Part shown: positions 8,257-17,288 of the stretch, piece by piece
Layout: each line of letters begins with the position of its first letter
Position numbering within the stretch: the stretch's first letter is position 1
Source: Bacillota bacterium
GTDB lineage: Bacteria; Bacillota; Clostridia; Peptostreptococcales; Anaerovoracaceae
Length of the DNA: 64,000 bases
Direction of reading: 5' to 3'
NCBI GenBank assembly: GCA_017522185.1
Contig: JAFWZZ010000034.1
Location: 1 to 64,000 of the forward strand
Translations under genes and position numbers: made by a program
The notes under the pieces: generated by a model
Databases searched by the model: none
Told to the model about the DNA's origin: nothing
The model's input: only the letters and a program-made list of their open reading frames with translations

Positions 8257-10449
8257 ATGGAAAACACAAGAAAAAAGAGTGCATTCCGCTTTGGTGCCAT
8301 TTTACTGGCTGTTTTGATGATATTTACAGCAATATCTTTTGGCGCAGGTGAGGCTTTCGCTGCCAGCAAAGTTTCACAGGTGAAAAATCTAAAACTATCC
8401 AAGGCGACCACATCGTCACTGAAGGTGAAATGGGGAAAAACAAAGAACGCTACCGAGTATCAGGTTGCATATAAGCAGCTGGGCAAAAAATCCTTTAACC
8501 TGGTGAAAACATCAAAAACTTACTACACTATTCCAAAGCTGACACAGGATAAGGTTTACTGCGTCAAGGTGCGTGCCTTTAACGGTTCCAAAGCCGGAAA
8601 ATGGAGTGAAGTGAAAAAATTCCAGACAAAGGTTAACTACGCGAAGGCATCTGATGAGTCCAAGGTGAAGGTAACAGTAACCAGCGACAAAGTGAAAATC
8701 AGTATCGATTCACTGGGGCTAAGTGGAAAGGCAACACTATACAGTGTTAAGCCAAACCAGTATCTGACAGCTGATAAACTTAGCGGCATTGTAAAGACAA
8801 ACTATAAGGGAACTGCCATTGGCACTTTCAGCATGAGCAAGTCTAAGACCTTTACCATTGACAGAATGACAAAGGACGGATATGACAAAGCATATGATAA
8901 ATATTACGTAATCTATGATAAGAGCATCGTTAAAGGGCCGATTTATGCAACAACTGTTGCTTCAGCCAATCGAAAAGTTGTCAAACCGGCAGCCTCTAAA
9001 AAGGGTCTCATCGATGAGTTGACAGAACAGTCCTTTGAAGCTGCTGAGGATCTGGGCGTAAGTTGGACTGGGTTAAACATTGACTTTACACAGCTTCTGA
9101 TTTCCAACGAAGACGCTGCGGGTAATCCGGTCGATAATACCGGAATAAGCCCTTATTCCATAGACTTCAATGGTAAAACATATTACATGAATAAGCCATA
9201 CGTAGATTCATTAGACTATCGTCTGTCCAGATATGAAGAGCTGGGCATCAATGTAATTGCAGTAGTCATTTCCTTTGTGGAGTCAGAAGTTTACAGCAAT
9301 TATCCGGACGCATTGAAATATATCGATGATGCAAGATGGACCAATGGTTTTAACACGTCCACGAACGCTGGTAGAGACTACTTCATCGCCGGTATGGAAT
9401 TCCTTGCTGACAGATATTCTCAGAGCGGAAATGGTCTAATCAGTAACTATGTTATTGGCAATGAAATCGACTATGCTTACGACTGGAACGAAATCATTCC
9501 AAATAAACATAAGAATGGTAAGACCCTGCCACCTAGAAATGGGAATAAAACACTGAGAACCAATGAAATCGAAACAACTGCAGATTTCGATGTGTACATG
9601 GAAGAATACGCAAGAGTGCTTCGTATTGCAAATACAGCAGTTAGAAAGTATTCCAAGGACGCAACTGTTAGTGTCAGCTTCACCAGAGAATGGGCGAAGA
9701 GCATTGGCAAGCAGAATTATGCGAAACCGGAAAAGAATAAGAGATACGACTCTTATGCACCAAAAGATATTCTGGATTGGTTGAACTACTACACTAAGAA
9801 GAGCGGCGATTTCAATTGGGCGTTAACACCGCACAATTATCCTCTGGCGGACGGTGATGCGGCAGCTTATGAAACCGGAAAGACCAACGGCAAAGTCATC
9901 ATTACTGGAGATGTAGATACCACAAAGAAGATTACCCAGAATAACTTTGAAGTGCTGCAGATGTACTTGAACCGCGCTACAAGTAAGTACAAAGGCAAAG
10001 TTCGTTCTGTTTACCTGACAGAAAACGGATGCAGTTCCGGTTCTGAAAGCGGTACCCACAGTGCGTTAATGCAGAAACGACAGGCTGCAGCAGTGGCACA
10101 ACTGTACTACAGATATGCCAGTCTGCCATCTGTAAAAGCAATTGCATATTACAGAATTACTGACAGAGAGAGTGAAGGTGCTACGGACTACAAGATCGGT
10201 TTAATCGACACCAATGGTAAGAAAAAATTGGCGTATGATGTATGGAAGTACATTGATACAGATAAGTCTTTCCAGTACTCCAATAAATATTTAGGCTATA
10301 TTACATTTAAGAAGAACGGAAAGATTTATAGCAAAGCCAATGGCAAAATCAAATCCTACAAAGATGTTATGAAAGTTGTAGATAGTAATTTCAATTGGAA
10401 TAACTACTGGAATGTTGATAAGCTGACGCCAGTGGAAACTGAAAAATAG
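8257..10449 (+). CDS. Secreted FnIII + DUF5722 surface protein (paralogue)
   Basis: 730-residue paralogue of the preceding gene with the same order: signal peptide (to about residue 35, ending FAAS), FnIII domain (GKTKNATEYQVAYKQLG...), then the DUF5722 region with YPDALKYIDDARWTNGFNTS, NYVIGNEIDYAYDWNE and LTENGCSSGSESG. Two stretches are almost identical to the first copy at the DNA level (around 7015-7140 and 9300-9420), which points to recent gene conversion. It has an insert (about SNEDAAGNPVDNTGISP) and a longer tail. The start at 8257 is preferred over ATG 8239 because AAGGAGG lies 7 bases before it. Function unknown beyond an exported, probably cell-surface location. Confidence 0.85.
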   Translation: MENTRKKSAFRFGAILLAVLMIFTAISFGAGEAFAASKVSQVKNLKLSKATTSSLKVKWGKTKNATEYQVAYKQLGKKSFNLVKTSKTYYTIPKLTQDKVYCVKVRAFNGSKAGKWSEVKKFQTKVNYAKASDESKVKVTVTSDKVKISIDSLGLSGKATLYSVKPNQYLTADKLSGIVKTNYKGTAIGTFSMSKSKTFTIDRMTKDGYDKAYDKYYVIYDKSIVKGPIYATTVASANRKVVKPAASKKGLIDELTEQSFEAAEDLGVSWTGLNIDFTQLLISNEDAAGNPVDNTGISPYSIDFNGKTYYMNKPYVDSLDYRLSRYEELGINVIAVVISFVESEVYSNYPDALKYIDDARWTNGFNTSTNAGRDYFIAGMEFLADRYSQSGNGLISNYVIGNEIDYAYDWNEIIPNKHKNGKTLPPRNGNKTLRTNEIETTADFDVYMEEYARVLRIANTAVRKYSKDATVSVSFTREWAKSIGKQNYAKPEKNKRYDSYAPKDILDWLNYYTKKSGDFNWALTPHNYPLADGDAAAYETGKTNGKVIITGDVDTTKKITQNNFEVLQMYLNRATSKYKGKVRSVYLTENGCSSGSESGTHSALMQKRQAAAVAQLYYRYASLPSVKAIAYYRITDRESEGATDYKIGLIDTNGKKKLAYDVWKYIDTDKSFQYSNKYLGYITFKKNGKIYSKANGKIKSYKDVMKVVDSNFNWNNYWNVDKLTPVETEK

Positions 10450-10477
10450 CATCACAAGACAAATCTAAAAAAACAAG

Positions 10478-10526
10478 AACCCCTCGTGCTGTAAATATGA
10501 ATTTACAACACGGGGGTTTTATATTT
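10478..10526 (+). terminator. Strong terminator after the second DUF5722 gene
   Basis: An almost complete stem of about 18 bp, from AACCCCTCGTG with GTAAAT on the left to ATTTAC with CACGGGGGTT on the right, is followed by TTATATTTT. Confidence 0.9.
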
Positions 10527-10633
10527 TCCCCGAATTTATTCCATGACAAAACTTGAAATTCATAGGAGAGATGATGTAATAAAATTGGCGCTTTGTCGAA
10601 AGTGCCAAAAAAGAATTCGAACAGGAGGGAAAT

Positions 10634-11092
10634 ATGGAAAAAGTGCGAGAAAGCAATATGTTGCGAATTTGTGCTATTCTGATTGCAATGGCAGTAGCGA
10701 TTACTTCAGTTGCAGTCACTGTAGACGATATCTACGCAGCGAGTGCACCAGCCAAGGATTACAGATCTGCAGATGGCGGCAAGACTTACAAGTTTATTAT
10801 TAAGACAAAGAAGCTTTCTTACACAACAATCAAGAAACAGGATGCAAAGAAGTATTTCTACAAAGTCAGAGCACTGAAAAAGGTTAATGGCAAGAACCAG
10901 TATGGCTCCTATAGTAACATCGTAACTGCTACAACCAATAAGTAGTCAGATGCGTTAAAAACATTAATTATTAAGGGGCAGGAAAATAAATATTTCTTTA
11001 AGCCGGAAATGATCGATACAGAAAATCCGGATGTAGTTGTGTACGAAGTTGTTGAACGTTACCTGAGCAAGGTAATGAATCTTGACTTCTAG
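10634..11092 (+). pseudogene. Decayed secreted-protein gene (chimeric remnant)
   Basis: An intact 103-residue open frame (10634-10945) has a good AGGAGG site and the same style of signal peptide as the DUF5722 proteins (MLRICAILIAMAVAITS, DIYAAS). It then keeps only scraps: a DYRSADGGKTYKF piece and the last strands of an FnIII domain (YFYKVRALKKVNGKNQYGSYS). After its TAG stop (10943-10945) the same frame continues for 48 codons to 11092, and PEMIDTENPDVVVYEVVERY there looks like the C-terminal end of an SGNH/DHHW acyltransferase-type protein. I read this as debris of at least one larger exported protein after deletions. The 103-residue product could still be made and secreted. Confidence 0.6.
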
Positions 11093-11147
11093 TAAGAATG
11101 TAGATTCGAACTAGTTTCGAGCGAACTAAACCTTAAAACGAAGATGA

Positions 11148-11184
11148 AAACAGGAGATTTGACCTTAGTGTCAGATCTCCTGTT
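11148..11184 (+). terminator. Terminator after the remnant gene
   Basis: AAACAGGAGAT and ATCTCCTGTTT form an 11-bp stem around a 15-base loop, followed by a short T-rich tail. Confidence 0.7.
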
Positions 11185-11213
11185 TGCTTCGGCATTATTT
11201 TCCCAAAACACTC

Positions 11214-11242
11214 TTCACAAAAGCTGAAATATAGGTTATAAT
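11214..11242 (+). promoter_or_regulatory. Promoter of the TasA/SipW surface operon
   Basis: TTCACA (11214-11219), a 17-base spacer and a perfect TATAAT (11237-11242) give a strong sigma-A type promoter. Transcription should start near 11249, about 325 bases before the first gene. Confidence 0.75.
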
Positions 11243-11248
11243 GTAATC

Positions 11249-11574
11249 TCCAAGTGTGCATAGAGGCGTTATCAAGACGCTAAAAATGCGATTTGGAAAA
11301 AAGTATATGGGAAACGTCAAAAAAGTTTAAAAAATTTAATTTCTTTGAATGAAAAGTGATGTTTCAATCGTATACCTATTAGATGCCTCACAAAGTGAGG
11401 TATGGGAAAAACATCATAAGGTTGTTCCATACCGTCATGCAGCGGTATGTGCAATAGAAGGGACAAGTTTCGGCGAGTAATCAAAAATCGCGAAGTGTTT
11501 ATAACGCCAGAGATATTGTCCTGAACCTAATATGTTTTCGGACAATATTTTATTTTTACAAAGGAGAAAAGAAA
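11249..11574 (+). ncRNA. Long structured leader RNA with terminator-like hairpin
   Basis: This stretch of about 325 bases holds no open frame. GGCGTTAT (11265-11272) can pair with ATAACGCC (11501-11508), closing a domain of about 245 nt. Inside are CCTCAC-AAA-GTGAGG (11386-11400) and CATACCG/CGGTATG (11428-11434 with 11443-11449). The latter competes with pairing of GGTATGGGAA (11399-11408) and TTCCATACC (11425-11433). ATTGTCC/GGACAAT (11515-11546), followed by ATTTTATTTTT, forms a terminator-like hairpin just before the AAAGGAG ribosome site. This layout suits a riboswitch or attenuator. I do not recognise it as a known class. Confidence 0.55.
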
Positions 11575-12141
11575 ATGAAAAAGAACAACGCAAAAAGAAC
11601 AGTAGTCGTTATCGCGTTAATCGCTTTAATGGCAATTCCAAGCATGTTTGCTTACTTCACAGACACTGATAGTGCTAAAAACACATTCGTTTTCGGTGAC
11701 GTAGAGATCGAATTAAACGAAACTAACTGGGAAGAAGGAGAAGTAAACTATGAAGACGCTCAGAGTGTAGTTGCAGGTGATGTTATCGCTAAGGATCCTA
11801 CGGTAACTGTTAATAATGCTACTCCTACATATGTATTCATGAAGGTTACTCAGCCAGAAGATGCTAAGTATACAATTGGTGAAATCGGTGATGGATGGAA
11901 AGTATTAAACGAATCCACTGCTGATGGTAAGAAAGTAACTGTTTACTACTACGACACAATTGTTAAAGCAACATGCGCATTACCTGCTTTATTTGAAACT
12001 GTTTCCTTTGCTGAAACATTAACAGAGGATGGCCTTGCAGATACTACTTTCGATATTGATATCAATGCTTATGCTATTCAGGCTGAAACATTTGCTACAG
12101 CAGATGCAGCGTGGACTGCAGCTCCAGCAGAATGGAAATAA
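11575..12141 (+). CDS. TasA/camelysin-like matrix protein with SipW-type signal
   Basis: 188-residue exported protein. The N-terminus (MKKNNAKRTVVVIALIALMA...) is followed by AYFTDTDSAKNTF (26-38), the signature of SipW-cognate signal peptides. The mature part is acidic and beta-rich (VEIELNETNW, PTYVFMKVTQPE, DTTFDIDINAYAIQAE), as in CalY/TasA amyloid-like fibre proteins of Bacillus. It is the first gene after the structured leader and is followed by a hairpin, so it is probably the most strongly expressed product of the operon, as expected for a fibre subunit. The dedicated peptidase SipW is encoded four genes downstream. Fibre formation is inferred from the family. Confidence 0.8.
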   Translation: MKKNNAKRTVVVIALIALMAIPSMFAYFTDTDSAKNTFVFGDVEIELNETNWEEGEVNYEDAQSVVAGDVIAKDPTVTVNNATPTYVFMKVTQPEDAKYTIGEIGDGWKVLNESTADGKKVTVYYYDTIVKATCALPALFETVSFAETLTEDGLADTTFDIDINAYAIQAETFATADAAWTAAPAEWK

Positions 12142-12180
12142 GGTATAAATAAAATATATACTACATAACAACCAAAATTT

Positions 12181-12207
12181 GCGGCTCCGCATGGAGCCGC
12201 AGTTTTA
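12181..12207 (+). terminator. Hairpin between the fibre gene and the rest of the operon
   Basis: GCGGCTCC and GGAGCCGC around a 4-base loop, followed by AGTTTTAGGATTTTT. The weak T-run suggests partial termination, which would lower expression of downstream genes relative to the first. Confidence 0.75.
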
Positions 12208-12264
12208 GGATTTTTGGCTGGGTTCAAAAATCCGTAAAAAACAACATATTTAAGGAGTTTACAC

Positions 12265-13413
12265 ATGACCAAAGCGAAACGTATCATCGTTATCACTGCT
12301 CTGGCTGTAATCTTCCTTTGTGGCATGGTCTATGCTGCAACCTCTAATAACGCAAACAAGAGTTTTGAGACAGGCGTCGTGGATATTACCCTTGAGGAAT
12401 ACCACGTGCAAGGCGGAACGGAGGCTGCATGGTCCGGCTCCGCTCATGTTATGCCTGGAACGAAGGTATCTTTGATCCCGCGTATCAAGAACATGGGGAC
12501 CGACTGCTATGTCAGAGCGAAGATTGCCTTCAGAGATACAAATGGAGAAATCACAGAAAGACACATTACCGGTTTTTCAAAAGACTGGTACAAGGCCGAT
12601 GACGGCTATTACTATTACAAGAGTGTGCTAGGTGTTAAGAAGACAGCAGAACTTTTCAAAGGCCTGGACATTCCGACAGACATTCCGCAGTCCATGGCAA
12701 ATAAGACATTCTACATGGACATTACCGTACACGCAATCCAGAGCAAGAACTTCACGCCGGATTATGATATGGCGGATCCATGGGGCAGCGTGAAAATCGT
12801 AAAACAGGAAAAAGACGGCAACCATGACTTTACTGTTTACGAAGAATCAGGCAAGAGTGCATTTGAAATCATTTGCAAAGGGACAAGCAAGAATATTATC
12901 CCAGAACTGGATAAACTGTTTGCTGACATTCCATACCTGATGCCGGGTGAAAACTACTCGGAAACATTGAAATTCAATAATAAATCTAACAAAGACATCA
13001 ATCTGTATTTCCGCAGTGTATTTTTACATGATTCAGATCTTGCAGATAAAATCAATCTGAAGATTACCATGACACAGAACGGAAAGCAGAAGACTATATA
13101 TGACGGCCCACTCAGCGGTAAAAGATTTGAAAAGAACTCTCTGCTGGCGAAGATTATCGAAGGGGCTAAGGGAGAAATCACATTCACTATCAGTGTACCG
13201 TCTGAACTGACTAACACATACAGCTTATTTGATAGTGATATGAAGTGGATTTTCTCCACAAAACAGATTACTGACGACGATATCGAAGCAGTTGAAACAG
13301 GCGATAAGAACGAAATGATGTTATACCTGGCAACTGCAGCAATCGCAATCGTAGCCATGTTTATTCTGTGGGCAAAACGAAGAAAGGAGACAGAACAGGA
13401 TGAAGAAATCTAA
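12265..13413 (+). CDS. Anchored TasA-like surface protein with degenerate sorting-type tail
   Basis: 382-residue exported protein: signal peptide (residues 1-25), two TasA-like beta domains, and a C-terminal tail with VETGD, a hydrophobic helix (about 352-372, MMLYLATAAIAIVAMFILWA) and KRRKE. The tail has the layout of a cell-wall sorting signal, but the usual LP(Q)T part is replaced by AVETGD, so it may be a variant sortase substrate or simply a membrane anchor. The repeated phrase DGYYYYKSVLGV matches GDYYYYKHVV in the next protein, so the two are related. It overlaps the next gene by 14 bases. Possible role: the cell-attached base or minor subunit of the fibre. Confidence 0.7.
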   Translation: MTKAKRIIVITALAVIFLCGMVYAATSNNANKSFETGVVDITLEEYHVQGGTEAAWSGSAHVMPGTKVSLIPRIKNMGTDCYVRAKIAFRDTNGEITERHITGFSKDWYKADDGYYYYKSVLGVKKTAELFKGLDIPTDIPQSMANKTFYMDITVHAIQSKNFTPDYDMADPWGSVKIVKQEKDGNHDFTVYEESGKSAFEIICKGTSKNIIPELDKLFADIPYLMPGENYSETLKFNNKSNKDINLYFRSVFLHDSDLADKINLKITMTQNGKQKTIYDGPLSGKRFEKNSLLAKIIEGAKGEITFTISVPSELTNTYSLFDSDMKWIFSTKQITDDDIEAVETGDKNEMMLYLATAAIAIVAMFILWAKRRKETEQDEEI

Positions 13414-13906
13414 TCCGAACAACGTGAATAGAAAAAACACCAAGCGTGGCATCCTGATCTGTTTATTACTTCTTATTATGGCTGTGTGCGTTGGAGTGTT
13501 AAGCATTCACGCATACTTTACTGATACTGATTCCGTAAACAATAACTTTACGGTAGGGGAAAACGTAATCGAAATTACAGACGATGAAAATATCGTTGTA
13601 AAGAATGTGAAGACCGACAGAGCTGTTCCTTGTTACATTCGTGTATTCGTAGAATTAGAGAGACCAGAAATGACGATGACCGCAACCTGGAATACAGGAG
13701 ACTCTGGCGACTGGACAATGCGTCAAGGTGACTACTATTATTATAAGCATGTAGTTGCACCTGGTGATTCAACGAAACCATTGTTATCTGGCGTAACAAT
13801 GAGCGAAGATGCAAAGTTGATTGTTTATGCAGAAAGTATTCAGGCAGAAGCAATTGTTAGCGGGAGCGAAGGCGCTTTCGAAGCATTCAATAAGCCAAAT
13901 AATTAA
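13400..13906 (+). CDS. Second SipW-cognate TasA-like small protein
   Basis: 168-residue exported protein with a long basic N-terminus, a hydrophobic core (ILICLLLLIMAVCVGVL) and AYFTDTDSVNNNF, the SipW-type cleavage region. The mature part is a single beta domain (VPCYIRVFVELE, GDYYYYKHVVAPGD, LIVYAESIQAEAI) related to the TasA-like proteins before it. An AAAGGAGACAGAACAGG stretch inside the previous gene supplies the ribosome site. Probably a minor fibre or adaptor component processed by the SipW encoded downstream. Confidence 0.75.
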   Translation: MKKSNPNNVNRKNTKRGILICLLLLIMAVCVGVLSIHAYFTDTDSVNNNFTVGENVIEITDDENIVVKNVKTDRAVPCYIRVFVELERPEMTMTATWNTGDSGDWTMRQGDYYYYKHVVAPGDSTKPLLSGVTMSEDAKLIVYAESIQAEAIVSGSEGAFEAFNKPNN

Positions 13907-13938
13907 GTTATAACTCAATGAGAAGGGAATTCCTAAAA

Positions 13939-16900
13939 ATGACAAACAAAAACAAAGGGAAAAAACTTCATAATATATTTAAAAGAGCTACCTCCATCAT
14001 GCTGATGGTTGCGCTTATTCTGACTACCCCAGGTATAATTCCAAATGTAGATCTTCCGGGTGTAGATAAAGCAGCAGCAGAAAATCCTACCTTGGAACTT
14101 TATCCAGGCGGTAATGTTGACAATGTAACAATTTGCAAAGGGGATTTTATTACCATAAGAGCATACAATAAAGGAAATGACAATGCGTGGGTTGGAATCT
14201 TTCCAGCAAGTACTGCAGAGGCAGGAAACTGGGGGGAATGTGAGGACTGGGCATGGTATTATGTATGGGACTATAAGGATAAAGGAGAGGGTTCCTATAA
14301 CTTTGACGGCGACTGGGCCGACATACGTTGGTATATGCGGAATACTACGTGGACAAGCGACAGAGCAAAGGTCGATGAGCGTTTCTCGTTAAATGGAACA
14401 TACAAGATTGTACTTTTTTCATCAGGATATAATGTTGTTACTTCGAGAACTATTACGATTGCAGATCATACTTATGGATCGTGGACTACTACTAAATCTG
14501 CAACCTGTACTGAAACAGGTTCGCGTTATAAAACTTGTAGTAGATGCGGTGAAGACGCTTCAAAACATAAAGTTACGGAAACAATTCCAAAAAATTCTTC
14601 TAACCACTCAGGACTTACTAAGGGGGGCGAGGCTGGAATACATCAAAAGTGTACTGGTTGTGGTGTAACAACACAAGGCTCTTCATATCACAGCTATTCT
14701 ACATCTACTACAGCGTCACCAGGCTATACCACATATACTTGTTCATGTGGATACAGCTATAAAGTTGGACATACGTACACCGTGAAGTATAACGGTAATG
14801 GAAATACAGGAGGATCTACTGCAAATTCTACCCACACTTATGGTACTGGAAAAGCTCTTACAGCAAACGGCTTTACTAAAACTGGGTACACCTTCACTGG
14901 TTGGAACAAGAAGGCCGATGGAAGCGGAACTGCTTATGCAGATAAGGCCTCTGTGAATAATCTGACTTCTACTGCTGGTGGAACAGTAAACTTGTATGCA
15001 CAGTGGAAAGCGAATACCTATACGATTGCATATAATGCGAACAACGGATCAGGCACAATGTCTAACACATCGGCTACATATGATGCAAATGTGACATTAA
15101 GAAACAATTCCTTTACAAGAACAAACTATGCATTTGTTGGATGGAATACAAAATCTGACGGAAGCGGTACAAGTTATGCGAACGGTGCCACTGTAAAGAA
15201 CCTTGCTACAAGCGGAACTGTTACACTGTATGCACAGTGGGAAAAGACTTATACTGTAAAGTTTAACGGTAATGGAAATACAGGAGGTTCAACAGCAAAC
15301 CAGACCTTCATATATGGAACAGCCCAAAATCTAACAGCGAATGGATTTACTAAAACTGGATACACCTTCACTGGTTGGAACAAGAAGGCCGATGGAAGCG
15401 GAACTGCTTATGCAAATAAGGCCTCTGTGAATAATCTGACTTCTACTGCTGGTGAAACAGTAAACTTGTATGCACAGTGGAAGGCGAACACCTACACTGT
15501 AACGTTTAACGGGAATGGTGCAACATCCGGTACGATGAATGACCAAACTCATACATATGACACTCCTCTGGCTTTAACGGAAAACGCATATAAGAAAACA
15601 GGCTATACGTTTGCAGGTTGGGCGACAAGTGCAGATGGAAGTGTTAAATACAGTAATGAAGAGTCCGTTAAAAACCTGACCGCAACAAAGGACGGTACGG
15701 TAACTCTGTATGCAAAGTGGATTGCAAACACCTACACTGCGACGTTTAATTCAAATGGCGGGGGAACACCAAGTGCTTCTACCATAAAAAAGGATTACAA
15801 CTCTGAACTTGGAACGCTGCCAACAGTAAGTAGAACGGGATATACATTCAATGGTTGGTACACTGAAAAAAGTGGTGGAAATAAGATTTCAACAACCACT
15901 AAATTAACTGCAGATGTGACGTATTATGCACAGTGGACAGCGAATACTGACACTCCATATAAAGTAAATCATTATCTGATGGACCTGAATGGAGATTATC
16001 CGTTAGTCCCAGATAATACTGTTTCCAAGACTGGTACTTCAGATAGTACAGTGACTCTTTCTGATCTAAAGGATATTAGCTTAGAAGGATTCACTTATGC
16101 AGAAGGTAAGGTTGAAGGCAGTGTAGTGACTACAACTACAATTGCACCGGACGGAAGCAGAGTGATTGACTTGTACTATAGCAGAAATGAGTATCAGATA
16201 ACGCTTAGCAATGGAACTGGTATTGCTTCTACAAGCGGAGACGGTACATATTACTATGGTGAAGCGGTATCTGTTGATGCAACACTGAATGCTGAAGGAT
16301 ATACTTGGAGTCATTGGGAAGATGCAGAAGGAAATGTTATCTCCACAGACAAAGTGTATGCTTTCAATATGCCGACAGGAGATGTCAGCCTTACAGCTGT
16401 TGCAACACCAAATACTTATATCGTAGAGTTTGATGGAAACAATGCTTCTAGCGGTTCGATGGCTAATTTAGAAATGACCTATGATACTGCGAAAACATTG
16501 CCTGAAAACACATTCACTAAGACTGGTTATGTCTTTGACGGTTGGAACACAAAGGCTGATGGAAGCGGAACTGCTTATACAGATCAGGTTTCTGTTAATA
16601 ATCTGACTAGCACAAACGGCGGAACTGTTACTCTGTATGCACAGTGGACTCCTATTACTTACACAGTAACATATGATGGAAATGGTGCGACAGGCGGTTC
16701 TACAGCGGATTCGACACACACTTATGGTGTATCAAAGCCGTTAACTGCAAATGGCTTTGAAAAACCTGGCTATGCTTTTGCGGGTTGGGCAACAAGCGAA
16801 GACGGAGAGGTTGAATATGTAGACAAGGCGTCTGTAAGCAACCTGACTTCTACCAATGGTGCTACAATTACCTTGTATGCACAGTGGGAAGAGCCTAGAT

Positions 16901-17274
16901 GTAAGATTATCGCAACAGATACATTCTTAAAAGAAGAAATCGAGTTTGCGCATGGTAATCCAACCTTTATCTTCAAGGCTACTGCCGGAGATGAGGTGTA
17001 TTACAAAGCAGTCGCTTTAGAGTCTATTCCTGAAGATGATAAAGCTACAGTTACTGTAACAGCAGTCTTTGATAATTTACCAAAGGCATGCTATACTGTT
17101 ACTGAAGTTGACACTTACAGATACAATGTTAAGACAGGCTTTGAGCACTTTGTATGCGACTTTACAAATGTTACAAAGGTAGAAGACTATACTAAGTATG
17201 CACCTTTTGAAAGTGAGGTTGAACATTACCGCTGGTTCAGCCACAACGACCTGAAAATCTTCAGTGCAAATTAA
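13939..17274 (+). CDS. InlB B-repeat (Listeria-Bacteroides repeat) surface protein
   Basis: 1111-residue exported protein. After a signal peptide (to about residue 47, KAAAEN) comes a unique beta domain, then a Cys-rich stretch with three CxxC/CxC pairs (TCSRCG, KCTGCG, CSCG), then about seven InlB B-repeats of the pattern YTVxFxGNG...GYTFxGWxxKxDGSGTxY...LYAQW. A MucBP-like module (PYKVNHYLMDLNGDYPL) interrupts the repeats near two thirds. The C-terminus has a different beta domain and no sorting motif or membrane helix. The start at 13939 is preferred over 13918 because AGAAGGGA lies about 10 bases before it. Likely an adhesin or scaffold of the same surface structure; the repeats are near-identical in places. 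Confidence 0.8.
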   Translation: MTNKNKGKKLHNIFKRATSIMLMVALILTTPGIIPNVDLPGVDKAAAENPTLELYPGGNVDNVTICKGDFITIRAYNKGNDNAWVGIFPASTAEAGNWGECEDWAWYYVWDYKDKGEGSYNFDGDWADIRWYMRNTTWTSDRAKVDERFSLNGTYKIVLFSSGYNVVTSRTITIADHTYGSWTTTKSATCTETGSRYKTCSRCGEDASKHKVTETIPKNSSNHSGLTKGGEAGIHQKCTGCGVTTQGSSYHSYSTSTTASPGYTTYTCSCGYSYKVGHTYTVKYNGNGNTGGSTANSTHTYGTGKALTANGFTKTGYTFTGWNKKADGSGTAYADKASVNNLTSTAGGTVNLYAQWKANTYTIAYNANNGSGTMSNTSATYDANVTLRNNSFTRTNYAFVGWNTKSDGSGTSYANGATVKNLATSGTVTLYAQWEKTYTVKFNGNGNTGGSTANQTFIYGTAQNLTANGFTKTGYTFTGWNKKADGSGTAYANKASVNNLTSTAGETVNLYAQWKANTYTVTFNGNGATSGTMNDQTHTYDTPLALTENAYKKTGYTFAGWATSADGSVKYSNEESVKNLTATKDGTVTLYAKWIANTYTATFNSNGGGTPSASTIKKDYNSELGTLPTVSRTGYTFNGWYTEKSGGNKISTTTKLTADVTYYAQWTANTDTPYKVNHYLMDLNGDYPLVPDNTVSKTGTSDSTVTLSDLKDISLEGFTYAEGKVEGSVVTTTTIAPDGSRVIDLYYSRNEYQITLSNGTGIASTSGDGTYYYGEAVSVDATLNAEGYTWSHWEDAEGNVISTDKVYAFNMPTGDVSLTAVATPNTYIVEFDGNNASSGSMANLEMTYDTAKTLPENTFTKTGYVFDGWNTKADGSGTAYTDQVSVNNLTSTNGGTVTLYAQWTPITYTVTYDGNGATGGSTADSTHTYGVSKPLTANGFEKPGYAFAGWATSEDGEVEYVDKASVSNLTSTNGATITLYAQWEEPRCKIIATDTFLKEEIEFAHGNPTFIFKATAGDEVYYKAVALESIPEDDKATVTVTAVFDNLPKACYTVTEVDTYRYNVKTGFEHFVCDFTNVTKVEDYTKYAPFESEVEHYRWFSHNDLKIFSAN
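14872..15480 (+). repeat. Near-identical direct repeats within the InlB-repeat gene
   Basis: The segments 14872-15006 and 15346-15480 are almost identical over about 135 bases (a handful of differences, such as GATAAG versus AATAAG), 474 bases apart. This is far closer than the other repeats of the gene, so recent duplication or gene conversion is likely. Confidence 0.85.
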
Positions 17275-17288
17275 GGAGATTTAAACTA

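Noticed and set aside
11249-11574. Cyclic-di-GMP riboswitch upstream of the TasA-like gene
   Set aside because: The conserved GEMM core words are absent, so only an unclassified structured leader is claimed.
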